DNA of 64,000 nucleotides, taken from the NCBI RefSeq assembly GCF_023805295.1, contig NZ_JAMSHT010000001.1, positions 1,364,001 to 1,428,000 on the forward strand, read 5' to 3'. Positions 16,938-26,381 of this stretch are shown one piece after another (within the stretch, counting starts at the first letter, position 1; the number at the start of each line of letters is the position of its first letter). The notes beneath the pieces were generated by a model that did not search any database, had not been told where the DNA came from, and saw nothing but the letters and a program-made list of their open reading frames with translations. The stretch comes from Sphingomicrobium sediminis. Lineage in GTDB: Bacteria > Pseudomonadota > Alphaproteobacteria > Sphingomonadales > Sphingomonadaceae. The translations under genes were made by a program, and so were the position numbers.

Positions 16938-18104
16938 CTAGGAATAGTTGATCTTCACCTTGGCCGCCGCCGCGGCGGCGACTTGCCGCGCGCGGTCGAT
17001 ACAGCCGCCGCTCGCCAACGCGACACCCATACGGCGATAGGGCCGCGTCACGGGCTTGCCGAAGATCCGCACATCAACATGCATGCCCTCGGGCGCTGCG
17101 ATTGCCTCGGCCAGTCCCTCGAACGCAAAGTCGTCGGCCTCGCGATCGGCGAGGATGACCGCGCTTGCGCTGGGGCGCGCATTGATGGGCGGGATCGGCA
17201 GGCCGAGAATGGCGCGCGCGTGCAGGTCGAATTCGCTCAGATTCTGGCTCGCCAGCGTGACCATGCCGGTATCGTGCGGGCGCGGGCTCAGCTCGGAAAA
17301 GATGACCTCGTCATCCTTCACGAAGAATTCGACCCCGAACAGGCCATGCCCGCCCAAGGCGTCGACGACCTTCTTTGCCATCGCCTGCGCATCGGCGATC
17401 GCCTGATCGCTCATCGCTGCCGGCTGCCAACTTTCCTGATAGTCGCCGCGCTCCTGCCGGTGGCCGATGGGCGGGCAATAGTGGACGCCGTCCTTCGCGC
17501 GAATGGTGAGCAGGGTGATCTCATAGTCGAAGTCGATGAACTGCTCGGCAATGACGCGCACGCGATCGCCGCGCATGCCGGCGCAGGCGAATTTCCAGGC
17601 CGTGTCCAAATCGGCAGGCCGCTCGACCGTCGACTGTCCCTTCCCGCTCGACGACATGACCGGCTTGACCACCAGCGGAAAGCCGATCGTCGCTGCTGCG
17701 GCCTCCAGTTCGTCATAGGTCTCGGCATAGCGAAAGCGCGAGGTGGTCAGCCCCAGTTCGCCTGCCGCCATGTCGCGGATCGCGTCGCGGTTCATGGTCA
17801 GCCGCGTCGCCTTGGCGGTCGGCACGACATTCCAGCTCTCGCCTTCCAGCTCGACCAGCATCTCGGTGCGGATCGCCTCGATTTCGGGGACGATATGGCT
17901 CGGGCGGTGCTTCTCGACCGCCGCCCGCAGCGCCTCGCCATCGAGCATCGAGAAGACCTCCGCCGCATCGGCAACCTGCATGGCCGGCGCGTCGGCGTAG
18001 GAATCGCAGGCAATCACCCGGCACCCGAGACGCTGGCACGAAATGACGAATTCCTTCCCCAACTCGCCCGAGCCAAGAAGGAGAATGGTCGCGGTGGGGG
18101 TCAT
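16938..18104 (-). CDS. purT: Formate-dependent phosphoribosylglycinamide formyltransferase
   Basis: ATP-grasp enzyme that makes formyl-GAR in purine synthesis directly from formate and ATP, an alternative to PurN. The sequence shows LLLGSGELGKEFVISCQRLG (N-terminal domain), VPEIEAI, PLVVKPVMSSSGKGQS (ATP-grasp), GLFGVEFFVKDDEVIFSE and SPRPHDTGMVTL. The length of 388 fits the family. The start at 18104 has the ribosome binding site AGGAG; the frame stays open for almost 100 codons upstream without similarity. It is followed immediately by the DMT transporter gene. Confidence 0.96.
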   Translation of the reverse strand: MTPTATILLLGSGELGKEFVISCQRLGCRVIACDSYADAPAMQVADAAEVFSMLDGEALRAAVEKHRPSHIVPEIEAIRTEMLVELEGESWNVVPTAKATRLTMNRDAIRDMAAGELGLTTSRFRYAETYDELEAAAATIGFPLVVKPVMSSSGKGQSTVERPADLDTAWKFACAGMRGDRVRVIAEQFIDFDYEITLLTIRAKDGVHYCPPIGHRQERGDYQESWQPAAMSDQAIADAQAMAKKVVDALGGHGLFGVEFFVKDDEVIFSELSPRPHDTGMVTLASQNLSEFDLHARAILGLPIPPINARPSASAVILADREADDFAFEGLAEAIAAPEGMHVDVRIFGKPVTRPYRRMGVALASGGCIDRARQVAAAAAAKVKINYS

Positions 18105-18165
18105 GGGGTGCGCTCCTGATCGAGTGGTCGCACGAGCTATCGCGCCCAATGCGGGCAAGCGCAAC

Positions 18166-20121
18166 CTAGAGCGCGGCGGTGACGGCGTCCGCGACCCGCG
18201 ATGCACCGGCGATCGACAGGTGATCATCATCGAAATATTGCGCTTTGCCATCGAGCGTCGCGCTGCATTGCGTGTCGTCGCACAGCCATGTGCTCGGATC
18301 GATGACGGTGATGCCGCTCGGCAGGGCAGTGACCAGTCGGCGAGTGGACGCCATACGCTCCTCCCACCATCGTTGCGGCACACCCGAAACTTCCGCACCT
18401 TCGGCCCGCATCACCAGCGCATCGACATGTTTGGGCAATTCGGGTGGCGGCAAGAGCAGGATGACCCGCTTGCCCGCCGCCCGAAGCCGCGCAACGGTAT
18501 CGCCGAGCGAGGCCTCGTACATCGCCGTCCGCGACAGGCGATCCTTGTCGGCAGGCTGCGCCGGATAGTGACCGGCCACTTCGCCGGCGAGGTGATAGGG
18601 CAACCGATAGGCCACCAAAACGGTCTGAACCGCCTCGTCAGTGACCAACGCGTCCACGACCTGCTGCGTCCAGACGCCGCAGGCCTCCCGACCCTCGAGG
18701 GAGGTGCCGTAGAGTGGCGGGCAATCGCTATAGGTCAGCTGGCGCACCGCCACTTGCTGGCCGAGCGCGAAGGCGGGTTCGACACCGTGGCTGTCTCCGA
18801 GCACGGCCAAGGTCGGTTCGCCCTCGCCGATGACGCAACTGTCGGCATAGGAAATCGGATTGTCGTCGCCGGCATGGCAATCACCGCGCAGCGGGCTCGG
18901 CGTCGCCGTTGCAAGAAAATCACGCTGCCACGGCTCGGTACGCGCTGCTGCAAAACCGTCCCCTTTGTCAGCGACCATCCCCAGCACCAAAGGTAGCGCC
19001 AGCAACACCGCTGCCCAGCGCCATAGCACGCGCGCGGGCATCGCTTTCTTGTCACGGAACGGCCGCTCGATCACATGCCAGCTCAACGCCGCCAGCCCGA
19101 GTGCAGCAACCAGCAGTCCGGCCATCAGTAGCGGATCGGGCGCGCCGAGGCTCCGGATCCGCGCAAAGGCGAATAGCGGCTGGTGCCACAAATAGGCGCT
19201 GTAGCTGATGAGGCCCACGCCAACGAGCCAGCGGTGCGAGAGCAGCTTGCCGACCCTGTTGCCCTGACCGGCAAACAGGATTAGCAGCACCGTCCCACCC
19301 ACCGGCAACAATGCAGCCTTGCCCGGGAAGGGCGTACCGGCATCGTAGAACAGGATCGACGCCACGATTGCCACGATACCGACCAGCGCGAGCGCATCGT
19401 TCTTGCCGATACCGCGCTCACGGATCAGCAGCGCACAAATCGATCCGGCCAGCAGCTCCCAGGCGCGGCTCGGTGCAAGGAAGAAGTTGGCACTGCCATC
19501 GCGCGGCTGCAGCCATTCGCTATAGGCGAGGCTGGCGAGCGCGATGCCGAGCAATGTCCAACCGACCCGCTTCGGGCCAAACCGCCACAAGGCCAGCAAA
19601 GCGATCGGGAAGATGACGTAAAATTGCTCCTCGACCGCGAGGCTCCAAGTATGAAGCAGCGGCTTTTCTTCAGCCACTGCGTCGAAATAGCCGCTTTCAT
19701 TCTCGAAATGGAGGTTGGAGAGGAACAGGCCGACCGCCATCATCGAACGCGCAAAGGCGTCGAATTCGGCGGGTGTCATCCACGCCCAGGCAAAGGGAAT
19801 GCAGGCCAGGATCATCGCCGCCAGTGCAGGCAGGATGCGCCGCGCGCGCCGCTCGTAGAAATGGGTCAGGCTGAAGCGTCCTGCCTCCATCTCGCCGACC
19901 AGGATCGACGTGATGAGATAGCCCGAAATGACGAAGAAGATATCGACCCCGACAAAGCCGCCGCCAAAGGCCTCGAAGCCAGCGTGGAAGGCCATGACCG
20001 GCAGGACGGCAATCGCGCGCAAGCCATCGATTTCGGGCCGATAGGCGAGCCGGAACGGCGCGGGCGCACTGCCCACGCGACCGCGACCTTCAAGGTCTCC
20101 GGCAAATCCTTCCACACCCAT
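18166..20121 (-). CDS. OatA-like acyltransferase with C-terminal SGNH domain
   Basis: A 651-residue two-domain protein. Residues about 25-380 form an acyltransferase-3 membrane domain (YRPEIDGLRAIAVLPVMAFH, then GFVGVDIFFVISGYLI, RRARRILPAL, WSLAVEEQFY). Residues about 430-651 form a periplasmic SGNH/GDSL-type domain (LAVLGDSHGVEPAF, and DDDHLSIAGA near the end, giving the Ser and Asp-x-x-His parts of a triad). This fusion is known in enzymes that O-acetylate peptidoglycan, lipopolysaccharide or exopolysaccharide. No polysaccharide cluster lies nearby, so the acceptor is unknown. Confidence 0.92.
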   Translation of the reverse strand: MGVEGFAGDLEGRGRVGSAPAPFRLAYRPEIDGLRAIAVLPVMAFHAGFEAFGGGFVGVDIFFVISGYLITSILVGEMEAGRFSLTHFYERRARRILPALAAMILACIPFAWAWMTPAEFDAFARSMMAVGLFLSNLHFENESGYFDAVAEEKPLLHTWSLAVEEQFYVIFPIALLALWRFGPKRVGWTLLGIALASLAYSEWLQPRDGSANFFLAPSRAWELLAGSICALLIRERGIGKNDALALVGIVAIVASILFYDAGTPFPGKAALLPVGGTVLLILFAGQGNRVGKLLSHRWLVGVGLISYSAYLWHQPLFAFARIRSLGAPDPLLMAGLLVAALGLAALSWHVIERPFRDKKAMPARVLWRWAAVLLALPLVLGMVADKGDGFAAARTEPWQRDFLATATPSPLRGDCHAGDDNPISYADSCVIGEGEPTLAVLGDSHGVEPAFALGQQVAVRQLTYSDCPPLYGTSLEGREACGVWTQQVVDALVTDEAVQTVLVAYRLPYHLAGEVAGHYPAQPADKDRLSRTAMYEASLGDTVARLRAAGKRVILLLPPPELPKHVDALVMRAEGAEVSGVPQRWWEERMASTRRLVTALPSGITVIDPSTWLCDDTQCSATLDGKAQYFDDDHLSIAGASRVADAVTAAL

Positions 20122-20178
20122 GCGCGTATCTGTGCCTGCAAAAGGTGGAGTTGTGGTTAATGCCGCGTTGAGAAGTGC

Positions 20179-21573
20179 CTAGTCTTCGCGGTCGAAGCGG
20201 ACGTTGCGGATGCGGTTATTGTCGACCGAAAGGGCAATGACGTTCCCGGCCTCGTCGCGCACGCCGCGGAAGACATAATTGTTCCAGACGAGGCGATCAT
20301 AGCCATCGGCAACCGCATCGCGGGCGCGGCCATTCTTGCTCATGGTGAAGGCCATCCCCTCACCCTGTTCGAGCACGATCACCGTATCGGTCTCGGCATT
20401 GACGTAGCGACCCTCCATCGCTGCCAGCGTGCCCGCATCATAGGCCGCCTCCATCGTCACGACATTGCGCGGACCGGAGGGCTGCGACGGCGGCGGCGCG
20501 GGCGGCAGGGCATCGCCCAGCAGCGCGATGCCGATATTGTTGACCGCCTGCACGATCGGCAGGTTGGAGGCGTTGGAGAGCACGACGATGCTCAAACGCT
20601 GCTCGGGATAACGCAGCGTGTAGGCATTGTAAGCGCCGGTCGAACCCTGGTGGTAGATGTCGTGTAGACCGTTCGTATCGGTGTGTTCGAGCCCGAAGCC
20701 GTAGCCGCCGCCCTCGGGACGCGATTGGCTGAGTTCGATGAGCTCGGGAGCGAGCGGACCCGGGGCGCCCTGCAATATCGCTTCATAAGCGAGCTGGTCG
20801 GTGAGGCTCGAATAGACGAACCCGTCGCCCTGCGTGTTTGCGATATCGGGATTTTCCAGCCAACTGCCGAAATTCATATAGCCGCGCGCCAGGTCCGGGA
20901 TCACCACGCCATAGCGCCGACGCACCAGCGTATCGTCCATTCCCAGCGAGGCGAAGAAGCCATTGGCAACTTCATAGAACGGCTCGCCCGTCACGTTGGC
21001 GATCATCTCGGCGAGCAAGATGTAATTGCTATTGGAATAGAGAAAGTCGCTGCCCGGTGCGAAATTGAGATCGGTCTGGCGGTTGAGCAGCGCCATGGCC
21101 TCGCGGTTGCGCAGGCGGTTTTCGTACCAGGTGATGCCGGTCAGGCCCCACAGGTCGAATATGTCGCGAATGCCGCTGCGGTGGCGGAGGAGTTGCCGCA
21201 CCGTAATTTCGTCCTCGATGCCCGGCATCGCATTCGGCAGGTAAGTGCGAAAATCCTCGTCGAGGTCGATCCGTCCGTCCTCGGCCAGTTGCAGGATCAT
21301 CATCGCGGTGAACTGCTTGGCGACCGAAGCGATGTTGAAGACCGTGTCGGGCGTGATCGCATTGCCGTGCGACATGTCGGCCAAGCCATCGGTGGCCTCG
21401 AACACGGTCTCGCCGCCGCGCACGACACCGATCGCATATCCCGGCGCCTTGCCAACCTCGATCGAGGAGATGATCGCATCAACGGCCTCGCGCTCGGCTT
21501 CCGAAAGCGGCTGCGCCAGTGCCGGACTCGCCAGCATCAATGGCGCCAAGGCCAGGAATTTCATCGCCTTCAT
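20179..21573 (-). CDS. Exported serine hydrolase, beta-lactamase family
   Basis: About 464 residues with a signal peptide ending in SPALAQ. Catalytic motifs of the class C beta-lactamase/DD-peptidase fold are intact: SVAK in FNIASVAKQFT, YSNSNY in FLYSNSNYILL, and the third motif HQG in IYHQGSTGAYN. A C-terminal domain of about 110 residues after the Pro-rich linker (LPPAPPPSQPSGP) is separate and may bind substrate. Three ATGs stand in a row; the third (21573) has AGGGG at the best spacing. Unlike the hydrolase at 12.6 kb all motifs are canonical here. Confidence 0.86.
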   Translation of the reverse strand: MKAMKFLALAPLMLASPALAQPLSEAEREAVDAIISSIEVGKAPGYAIGVVRGGETVFEATDGLADMSHGNAITPDTVFNIASVAKQFTAMMILQLAEDGRIDLDEDFRTYLPNAMPGIEDEITVRQLLRHRSGIRDIFDLWGLTGITWYENRLRNREAMALLNRQTDLNFAPGSDFLYSNSNYILLAEMIANVTGEPFYEVANGFFASLGMDDTLVRRRYGVVIPDLARGYMNFGSWLENPDIANTQGDGFVYSSLTDQLAYEAILQGAPGPLAPELIELSQSRPEGGGYGFGLEHTDTNGLHDIYHQGSTGAYNAYTLRYPEQRLSIVVLSNASNLPIVQAVNNIGIALLGDALPPAPPPSQPSGPRNVVTMEAAYDAGTLAAMEGRYVNAETDTVIVLEQGEGMAFTMSKNGRARDAVADGYDRLVWNNYVFRGVRDEAGNVIALSVDNNRIRNVRFDRED

Positions 21574-21722
21574 CATCATCCCCTGTTCGTTACCCACCGA
21601 GCAGATACGGAACCTAGGGCGCGAGAGATGCATGGCAACCGGTGCTTCGACCAATGGGTGCTGGAAATCCGGGACGCGCGGCCTAAGGTAGCGCTCAACA
21701 AGTGGCGTGGGGGGACAGTACA

Positions 21723-22325
21723 ATGGCGATATTCGGTACGGACGGACAGCCCGTGAGCCGGGTGCAGCGGACCGAGAATGTGGAGCGCATCCGCAACGTC
21801 ATCCTGGTCGTGGGGATCATCGGTTGGATCGGATTCGTCGGCTATTCGGCCTACAATGTCGTCGAGGCGCTGAACAATCCGTCGCCAAGCTACGTCGAGG
21901 ATGATTGGCCGCCTGTTGCCAGTATCCCCTCCGACCAGATCATCTTGCGCGAGCCCACAAGAATGCCGGACGCCGTCGCCCGCGCCGCGCAAGTGCCGCC
22001 ATTCCCCGCCGACGAGCAGGGCCGCGTCGACGCGCTCGATATCGGTACGTGGCAGGACGCCTTGCCGCCCGCTTACCAAGGCGGGTTCGGGCGCTACGGG
22101 CTCACCGTCGATGGCGAGCTGACGGAAATCGAGATCGATCCGAATTACGGCAATCGCGTCTATCTCGACGCTGGCGGCGGCGCGCCGATCGCTGCCGATG
22201 TCGACACGGTGGGCGCATCCAGACTGTCGCGCCTACGCGAGGGCGAAGGCGTCCGCCTCAATTGCTCCGGCGGCGATTATCGGTTTGGCGAGACCTTGCT
22301 GTTCGACTGCACGCTGGCGCCTTGA
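21723..22325 (+). CDS. Hypothetical single-pass membrane protein
   Basis: A 200-residue protein with a cytoplasmic N-terminus of about 30 residues, one membrane helix (about 31-49, VILVVGIIGWIGFVGYSA), and a larger exterior or periplasmic domain. Two cysteines near the C-terminus (LNCSGG and LFDCTL) are spaced 14 residues apart and could pair. I do not recognise the family. The start at 21723 has a G-rich ribosome binding site (GGGGGGAC) upstream. It is divergent from the serine hydrolase and convergent with the lipoprotein gene. Confidence 0.65.
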   Translation: MAIFGTDGQPVSRVQRTENVERIRNVILVVGIIGWIGFVGYSAYNVVEALNNPSPSYVEDDWPPVASIPSDQIILREPTRMPDAVARAAQVPPFPADEQGRVDALDIGTWQDALPPAYQGGFGRYGLTVDGELTEIEIDPNYGNRVYLDAGGGAPIAADVDTVGASRLSRLREGEGVRLNCSGGDYRFGETLLFDCTLAP

Positions 22326-22328
22326 GCG

Positions 22329-22835
22329 CTAGAAACTGCAATCGCCCGTGCGGCGGGCGCTGATCGGGCTGTCGAGCGAACCCATGGCTTTCAATTGCGC
22401 CAATTCCTCGGGCGAAATGGTCGTCGCATCGTCCTCGGGATCGAAGCGGATATGGCCTTCATAACCCTCGGCGCTGATCACGCCTTCGATGACGATGGCG
22501 ATGCTGCCCTCGAAAGCGGGATGGCGGCAGGAGCCGGCCGCGCGAAATGCATTGCCCTCACGTTCCCACGTGCCTTGCGTGCAAATCTCGTTGCTGGGGA
22601 GGTACAGCCGCACTAGCTTCTTGGCATCGAGGATGCTGTCGGCCTGGACGCACATCGCGGTCTTGGGCTCGGCAAAGTCGGCGTAGAAAGCCTCGAAAAT
22701 CTTGCGCTTCGGCACGACCTCGTAACGCCCGGCGAGGATTTCGACCGGCTCTTCGGAAGCGGCTGCCTCCAAGTCCTGGCCGCAGCCGGTCACCAGGCCT
22801 GCGGCCAACACTACCCATACAGATCGCGCAAACAT
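22329..22835 (-). CDS. Hypothetical lipoprotein
   Basis: A 168-residue lipoprotein: signal sequence FARSVWVVLAAGLVTGC with a lipobox VTGC, then an acidic mature part. Four further cysteines (in MCVQAD, EICTQG, GSCRHP and GDCSF) suggest two disulfides in the periplasm. Family not recognised. The start at 22835 is preceded by AAGGAG at good spacing; a GTG five codons upstream is the alternative. Confidence 0.68.
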   Translation of the reverse strand: MFARSVWVVLAAGLVTGCGQDLEAAASEEPVEILAGRYEVVPKRKIFEAFYADFAEPKTAMCVQADSILDAKKLVRLYLPSNEICTQGTWEREGNAFRAAGSCRHPAFEGSIAIVIEGVISAEGYEGHIRFDPEDDATTISPEELAQLKAMGSLDSPISARRTGDCSF

Positions 22836-22899
22836 TCCCGTCTCCTTCACTTCGAATGATAGGAGGAAATGCGCAAGAATGGGTTAAACCCGCGCTATT

Positions 22900-23331
22900 C
22901 TAGTCCTGTGTCGAGGCGATGATCTGCCGCGTGGTAATCGAAACGACGCTTGGCCAGCCTGCCAGCTCGTCGCGTAGCTGGGACAATTGCTGGATGGAAT
23001 CGCACTCGCAGTAAATTACGGAATCGATGTCTCCCGTGACGCAATAGGCTGCCACGACGCCGGGCAGCTGCTTGATTTCGTCTAGGACATTGGTGTGGGA
23101 TTCTCCGACCTTGAAGCTGATCGTGAGGAAGCCGCGCACGTCGGGCAGCGCATCGGGCGCCAGCTCGATCGTATAGCCGCGAATGACCCCCATTTCCTCC
23201 AGCTTGGAGATGCGGTCATGCGTCGCGCTACGCGACAGGTCGATGTCGCGCGCCAGCGAGACGAGGCTTGCGCGCGCATTCTTCCTGAGCGCCCGCAACA
23301 GGAGCCGGTCCTTCTCGTCCAGGTCGGCCAT
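22900..23331 (-). CDS. Lrp/AsnC family transcriptional regulator
   Basis: A 143-residue regulator: N-terminal helix-turn-helix (LDEKDRLLLRALRKNARAS, LARDIDLSRSATHDRISKLE) and C-terminal RAM effector domain (LTISFKVGESHTNVLDEI, GVVAAYCVTGDIDSVIYCE). Lrp/AsnC proteins respond to amino acids. It is divergent from a LysE-type amino acid exporter gene, a frequent pairing in which the regulator turns on the exporter. The exporter is frameshifted here (next entry). The Met at 23331 fits the family start. Confidence 0.92.
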   Translation of the reverse strand: MADLDEKDRLLLRALRKNARASLVSLARDIDLSRSATHDRISKLEEMGVIRGYTIELAPDALPDVRGFLTISFKVGESHTNVLDEIKQLPGVVAAYCVTGDIDSVIYCECDSIQQLSQLRDELAGWPSVVSITTRQIIASTQD

Positions 23332-23461
23332 GATCGATGTTGCCCTCTGCCTCGCCGTCACAATGCCAGCCGCACCGGACGATTTCCTTCATCGCCCCCG
23401 TCTTGCTGGTAGAGGCGCCAGCCTCGCGCCCCCAAACTCGGCCCCGATACAGGAGGCTGAC

Positions 23462-24078
23462 ATGGAATTGAGCACATTCATGCTGTTTGCGGCAACCACC
23501 CTGGTGGTTGTCCTCACCCCCGGACCCGCCGCGATCGCGGCCGCGGCGCAGGCTTCGAGCAACGGGGTGGCCCGAACACAGGCGACCGTTGCGGGCATTG
23601 CCAGCGCCAATGCGGCCTTCTTCGTCCTTTCGGCGACCGGTATCTCCGCCACCATCATCGCCTCGGAATCGATCTTCACGGCGATCAAATGGTTCGGGGT
23701 CGCCTATCTCACCTACCTAGGGCTAAGCGCGATCTTCAGCCGCACGGGCGGCCTGCAGGTCGAGCGGGGCGAAGTGGGAAGCCTGTCCGCCTTGTTCGGC
23801 AAGGGTTTCCTGGTCGAGGCAGCCAACCCCAAGGCCTTGCTCTATTTCGCGGCAATCCTGCCCCAGTTCCTCGACACCAGCGCGCCAATCTTGCCGCAGA
23901 TGGTCATCATGGGACTTGTGACGCTGGTCTTCGATTGGATCGTCTATTCGGGATACGCGGTGCTCGGCGCGCAGATTGCAAGCCGCGGGGTGCGCCCCTC
24001 GGTCGTCCGACGATCAACAAATTTGCCGGCGGCGCATTGCTCTACTCGGCATTCCGCGTCGCCAAGGTGGCCGTCTAG
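23462..24078 (+). pseudogene. LysE/RhtB amino acid exporter, frameshifted near its 3' end
   Basis: The first 180 or so residues are a normal LysE-family exporter (VVVLTPGPAAIAAAAQ, IKWFGVAYLTYLGLSAIF, GFLVEAANPKALLYFAAILPQ). After about position 23990 the original frame turns into arginine-rich nonsense and runs on to 24148, into guaA. The conserved last helix (NKFAGGALLYSAFRVAKVAV) is found in the minus-one frame and ends at the TAG 24076-24078. A single base appears to have been lost near the GGGG (23987-23990) or CCCC (23995-23998) run. It is either a genuine recent pseudogene or a sequencing error. The missing last helix would probably harm function. Confidence 0.8.
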
Positions 24079-24108
24079 TCTAGCCGACCCAACTATGCGG
24101 GTTCGAGA

Positions 24109-25686
24109 CTACTCCCACTCGATCGTGCCGGGGGGCTTGCTCGTATAATCGTAGACGACGCGGTTGATGCCCTGCACCTCGTTGATGATGCGGGTCGCGA
24201 CATTCTGCAGGAACTGGCTTTCGAAGGGATAGACGTCCGCCGTCATGCCATCGACGCTGGTGACGGCACGCAGGCCACAGACCGAGTCATAGGTCCGCGC
24301 ATCGCCCATCACGCCGACGGTGCGCACCGGCAGCAGCACAGCAAAAGCCTGCCAGATCGCGTCATAGAGGCCCGCCTTGCGGATCTCGTCCAAATAGATC
24401 GCGTCAGCCTTGCGCAGGATGTCGCAGCGTTCCTTGGTCACTTCGCCCGGAATGCGGATGGCAAGGCCCGGTCCCGGGAAGGGATGGCGACCGACGAACG
24501 CGTCAGGCAGGCCAAGCTCGCGGCCCAGTTCGCGCACTTCGTCCTTGAAGAGTTCGCGCAACGGTTCGACCAGCTTCATGTTCATGCGCTCGGGCAGGCC
24601 GCCGACATTGTGGTGCGACTTGATCGTCACCGACGGGCCGCCGGTGAAGCTGACGCTTTCGATCACGTCGGGATAGAGCGTGCCCTGCGCCAGGAAGTCC
24701 GCGCCGCCGATTGCCTTGGCTTCCTTCTCGAAGATATCAATGAAGGCGCCGCCGATGAACTTGCGCTTCTTCTCGGGGTCGGTGACGCCCTCGAGCCCGC
24801 CGAGAAACTGCTCTTCGGCATCCACATGGACGAGCGGGATATTATAGTGGCCGCGGAACAGGCCGACGACCTGCTCGGCCTCGTTCGCGCGCATGAGGCC
24901 ATGATCGACGAAGACGCAGGTCAGCTGCTCGCCGATCGCTTCGTGGATGAGGACGGCCGCGACCGCGCTGTCGACGCCGCCGGACAGGCCGCAAATGACC
25001 TTGCCGTCACCGACCTGTTCGCGGATCGCCTTGATCTGCTGGTCCTTGTAGGCAGCCATGGTCCAATCGCCAGGCAGCGCGCAGACATGGCGCACGAAAT
25101 TGGCGATGAGCTTGGCGCCGTCGGGCGTATGCACCACTTCGGGGTGGAACTGGGTGCCGTAATATTTGCGGCTCTCATCGGCGATGACGGCAAAGGGCGC
25201 GCCATCGCTTTCCGCGACGATTTCGAAGCCTTCGGCGAACTGCGTCACCTTGTCGCCGTGGCTCATCCATACCTGGTGGCGCTCGCCCACTTCCCACAGG
25301 CCGTCGAACAGGGCGCATTCTTTTGTGACGGTGAGGTAGGCGCGGCCGAACTCGCCGCCCTCGCCGGTCTCGTGACCGGGGCGAACCTCGCCGCCAAGCT
25401 GGTGGCTCATCACCTGCTGGCCATAGCAGATGCCGAGGATGGGCAGGCCGCTGTCGAACAGCATTTGCGGGGCGCGGGGAGACCCCTCTTCGGGGACGCT
25501 GGCGGGGCTTCCGGACAGGATGATGCCTGCGGGCTTCAAGCGGTCGAACGCCTCTTCGGCCATGGTGAAGGGAGCGATCTCGCAATAGACGCCGGCCTCG
25601 CGGACGCGGCGGGCGATGAGCTGGGTCACCTGGCTCCCGAAATCGACGATTAGGATGGTGCCGCCATGATCCACGCTATCGCTCAT
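24109..25686 (-). CDS. guaA: GMP synthase (glutamine-hydrolysing)
   Basis: Converts XMP to GMP with glutamine and ATP. A class I glutamine amidotransferase domain comes first ([20 protein letters not shown], the nucleophile Cys in LGICYGQQ, and the His/Glu pair in QFHPEVVHT), then the ATP pyrophosphatase domain with [11 protein letters not shown], and the C-terminal dimerisation domain ending in [10 protein letters not shown] length of 525 residues from the ATG at 25686 fits the family. The open frame continues 67 codons upstream but this part is not conserved. It is divergent from the response regulator across a 253-base gap in which I see no gene. Confidence 0.97.
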   Translation of the reverse strand: MSDSVDHGGTILIVDFGSQVTQLIARRVREAGVYCEIAPFTMAEEAFDRLKPAGIILSGSPASVPEEGSPRAPQMLFDSGLPILGICYGQQVMSHQLGGEVRPGHETGEGGEFGRAYLTVTKECALFDGLWEVGERHQVWMSHGDKVTQFAEGFEIVAESDGAPFAVIADESRKYYGTQFHPEVVHTPDGAKLIANFVRHVCALPGDWTMAAYKDQQIKAIREQVGDGKVICGLSGGVDSAVAAVLIHEAIGEQLTCVFVDHGLMRANEAEQVVGLFRGHYNIPLVHVDAEEQFLGGLEGVTDPEKKRKFIGGAFIDIFEKEAKAIGGADFLAQGTLYPDVIESVSFTGGPSVTIKSHHNVGGLPERMNMKLVEPLRELFKDEVRELGRELGLPDAFVGRHPFPGPGLAIRIPGEVTKERCDILRKADAIYLDEIRKAGLYDAIWQAFAVLLPVRTVGVMGDARTYDSVCGLRAVTSVDGMTADVYPFESQFLQNVATRIINEVQGINRVVYDYTSKPPGTIEWE

Positions 25687-25939
25687 TGCCCTCGCTGCCT
25701 GTCTGCCATTGCCTTGCGAGAAGCGCCTAGCCGACAAGGCCGCGCGCCGCAACGCCGGTCGAGCGCATGCGAAATCCTCACCGAAACGGACCCAGTTTGG
25801 CAGGCAAGGCGGCGGCCATGCTGCTAGGGCGATTTCCGTCACCTCGACAGAGCTCCACCCCCGCCGCCGACCGTGCGCGTATTCCACGCGGTCGGCGGCA
25901 CCGGCGGGGCCGATACGCGACGATGCAGGAGCATTTCAC

Positions 25940-26320
25940 ATGGCACGGATCATCATGGCCGACGATGACGAGGTGGTCACCTTCCTCGTTCGCTCGCTGC
26001 TCGAAGATGCGGGCCATATTGTCGGCGTGCTGCCGGATGGCGAGCGCGTTGCCGAGGTAATCCTCGCCAAGCAGCCGGACCTGCTCATCCTCGATTGCGG
26101 CATGCCTGGCAAATCGGGGCTCGAAGTGCTTCGCCAACTGCGCGCCGAGGGGATTGCACCGCGCATTCCGGTGCTCATCCTGACCAGTCGCCAGTCGGTC
26201 GCCGACAAGGCCATCGCTTACGAGGCCGGGGCCAACGACTATCTCATCAAGCCGTTCGACAGCGACGAATTGGTGGTGCGGGTCGAGGCATTGCTCGGCC
26301 TCGCGCGACGCCGCGCCTGA
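25940..26320 (+). CDS. Single-domain response regulator (receiver only)
   Basis: A 126-residue CheY-like receiver with no output domain. The acidic cluster is ADDD (residues 7-10), the phosphorylated residue is Asp52 in LLILDCGMPG, followed by Thr82 and Lys104 in YLIKPF. A ribosome binding site AGGAG lies just upstream. Single-domain receivers act by protein-protein contact or as relays to Hpt proteins. No kinase is adjacent. Terminated by the hairpin at 26334-26361 shared with the convergent gene. Confidence 0.92.
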   Translation: MARIIMADDDEVVTFLVRSLLEDAGHIVGVLPDGERVAEVILAKQPDLLILDCGMPGKSGLEVLRQLRAEGIAPRIPVLILTSRQSVADKAIAYEAGANDYLIKPFDSDELVVRVEALLGLARRRA

Positions 26321-26333
26321 CCCTCAACGAAAA

Positions 26334-26361
26334 AGGGCCGCAGGATTGCTCCCGCGGCCCT
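26334..26361 (-). terminator. Intrinsic terminator between convergent genes
   Basis: Perfect 8-bp inverted repeat (AGGGCCGC / GCGGCCCT) with a 12-base loop. On the minus strand it is followed by five T and then CGTTG, ending the Arg/Tyr-rich protein gene; on the plus strand it is followed by a CT-rich tract and may also serve the response regulator. Confidence 0.8.
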
Positions 26362-26381
26362 CTCTCTCGCGTCACTGTCGC

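Noticed and set aside
18105..18398. N-terminal extension of purT
   Set aside because: Arg/Ser-rich, non-conserved; the ATG at 18104 has a good ribosome binding site and the family start.
24085..24125. tRNA-like GGGTTCGAG near the guaA stop
   Set aside because: No acceptor stem or anticodon arm can be built around it, and the bases code for the conserved guaA C-terminus.
25687..25939. Extended N-terminus of guaA or a small gene in the guaA/response-regulator gap
   Set aside because: The extra frame has no family similarity and no ribosome binding site; probably just the two promoters.
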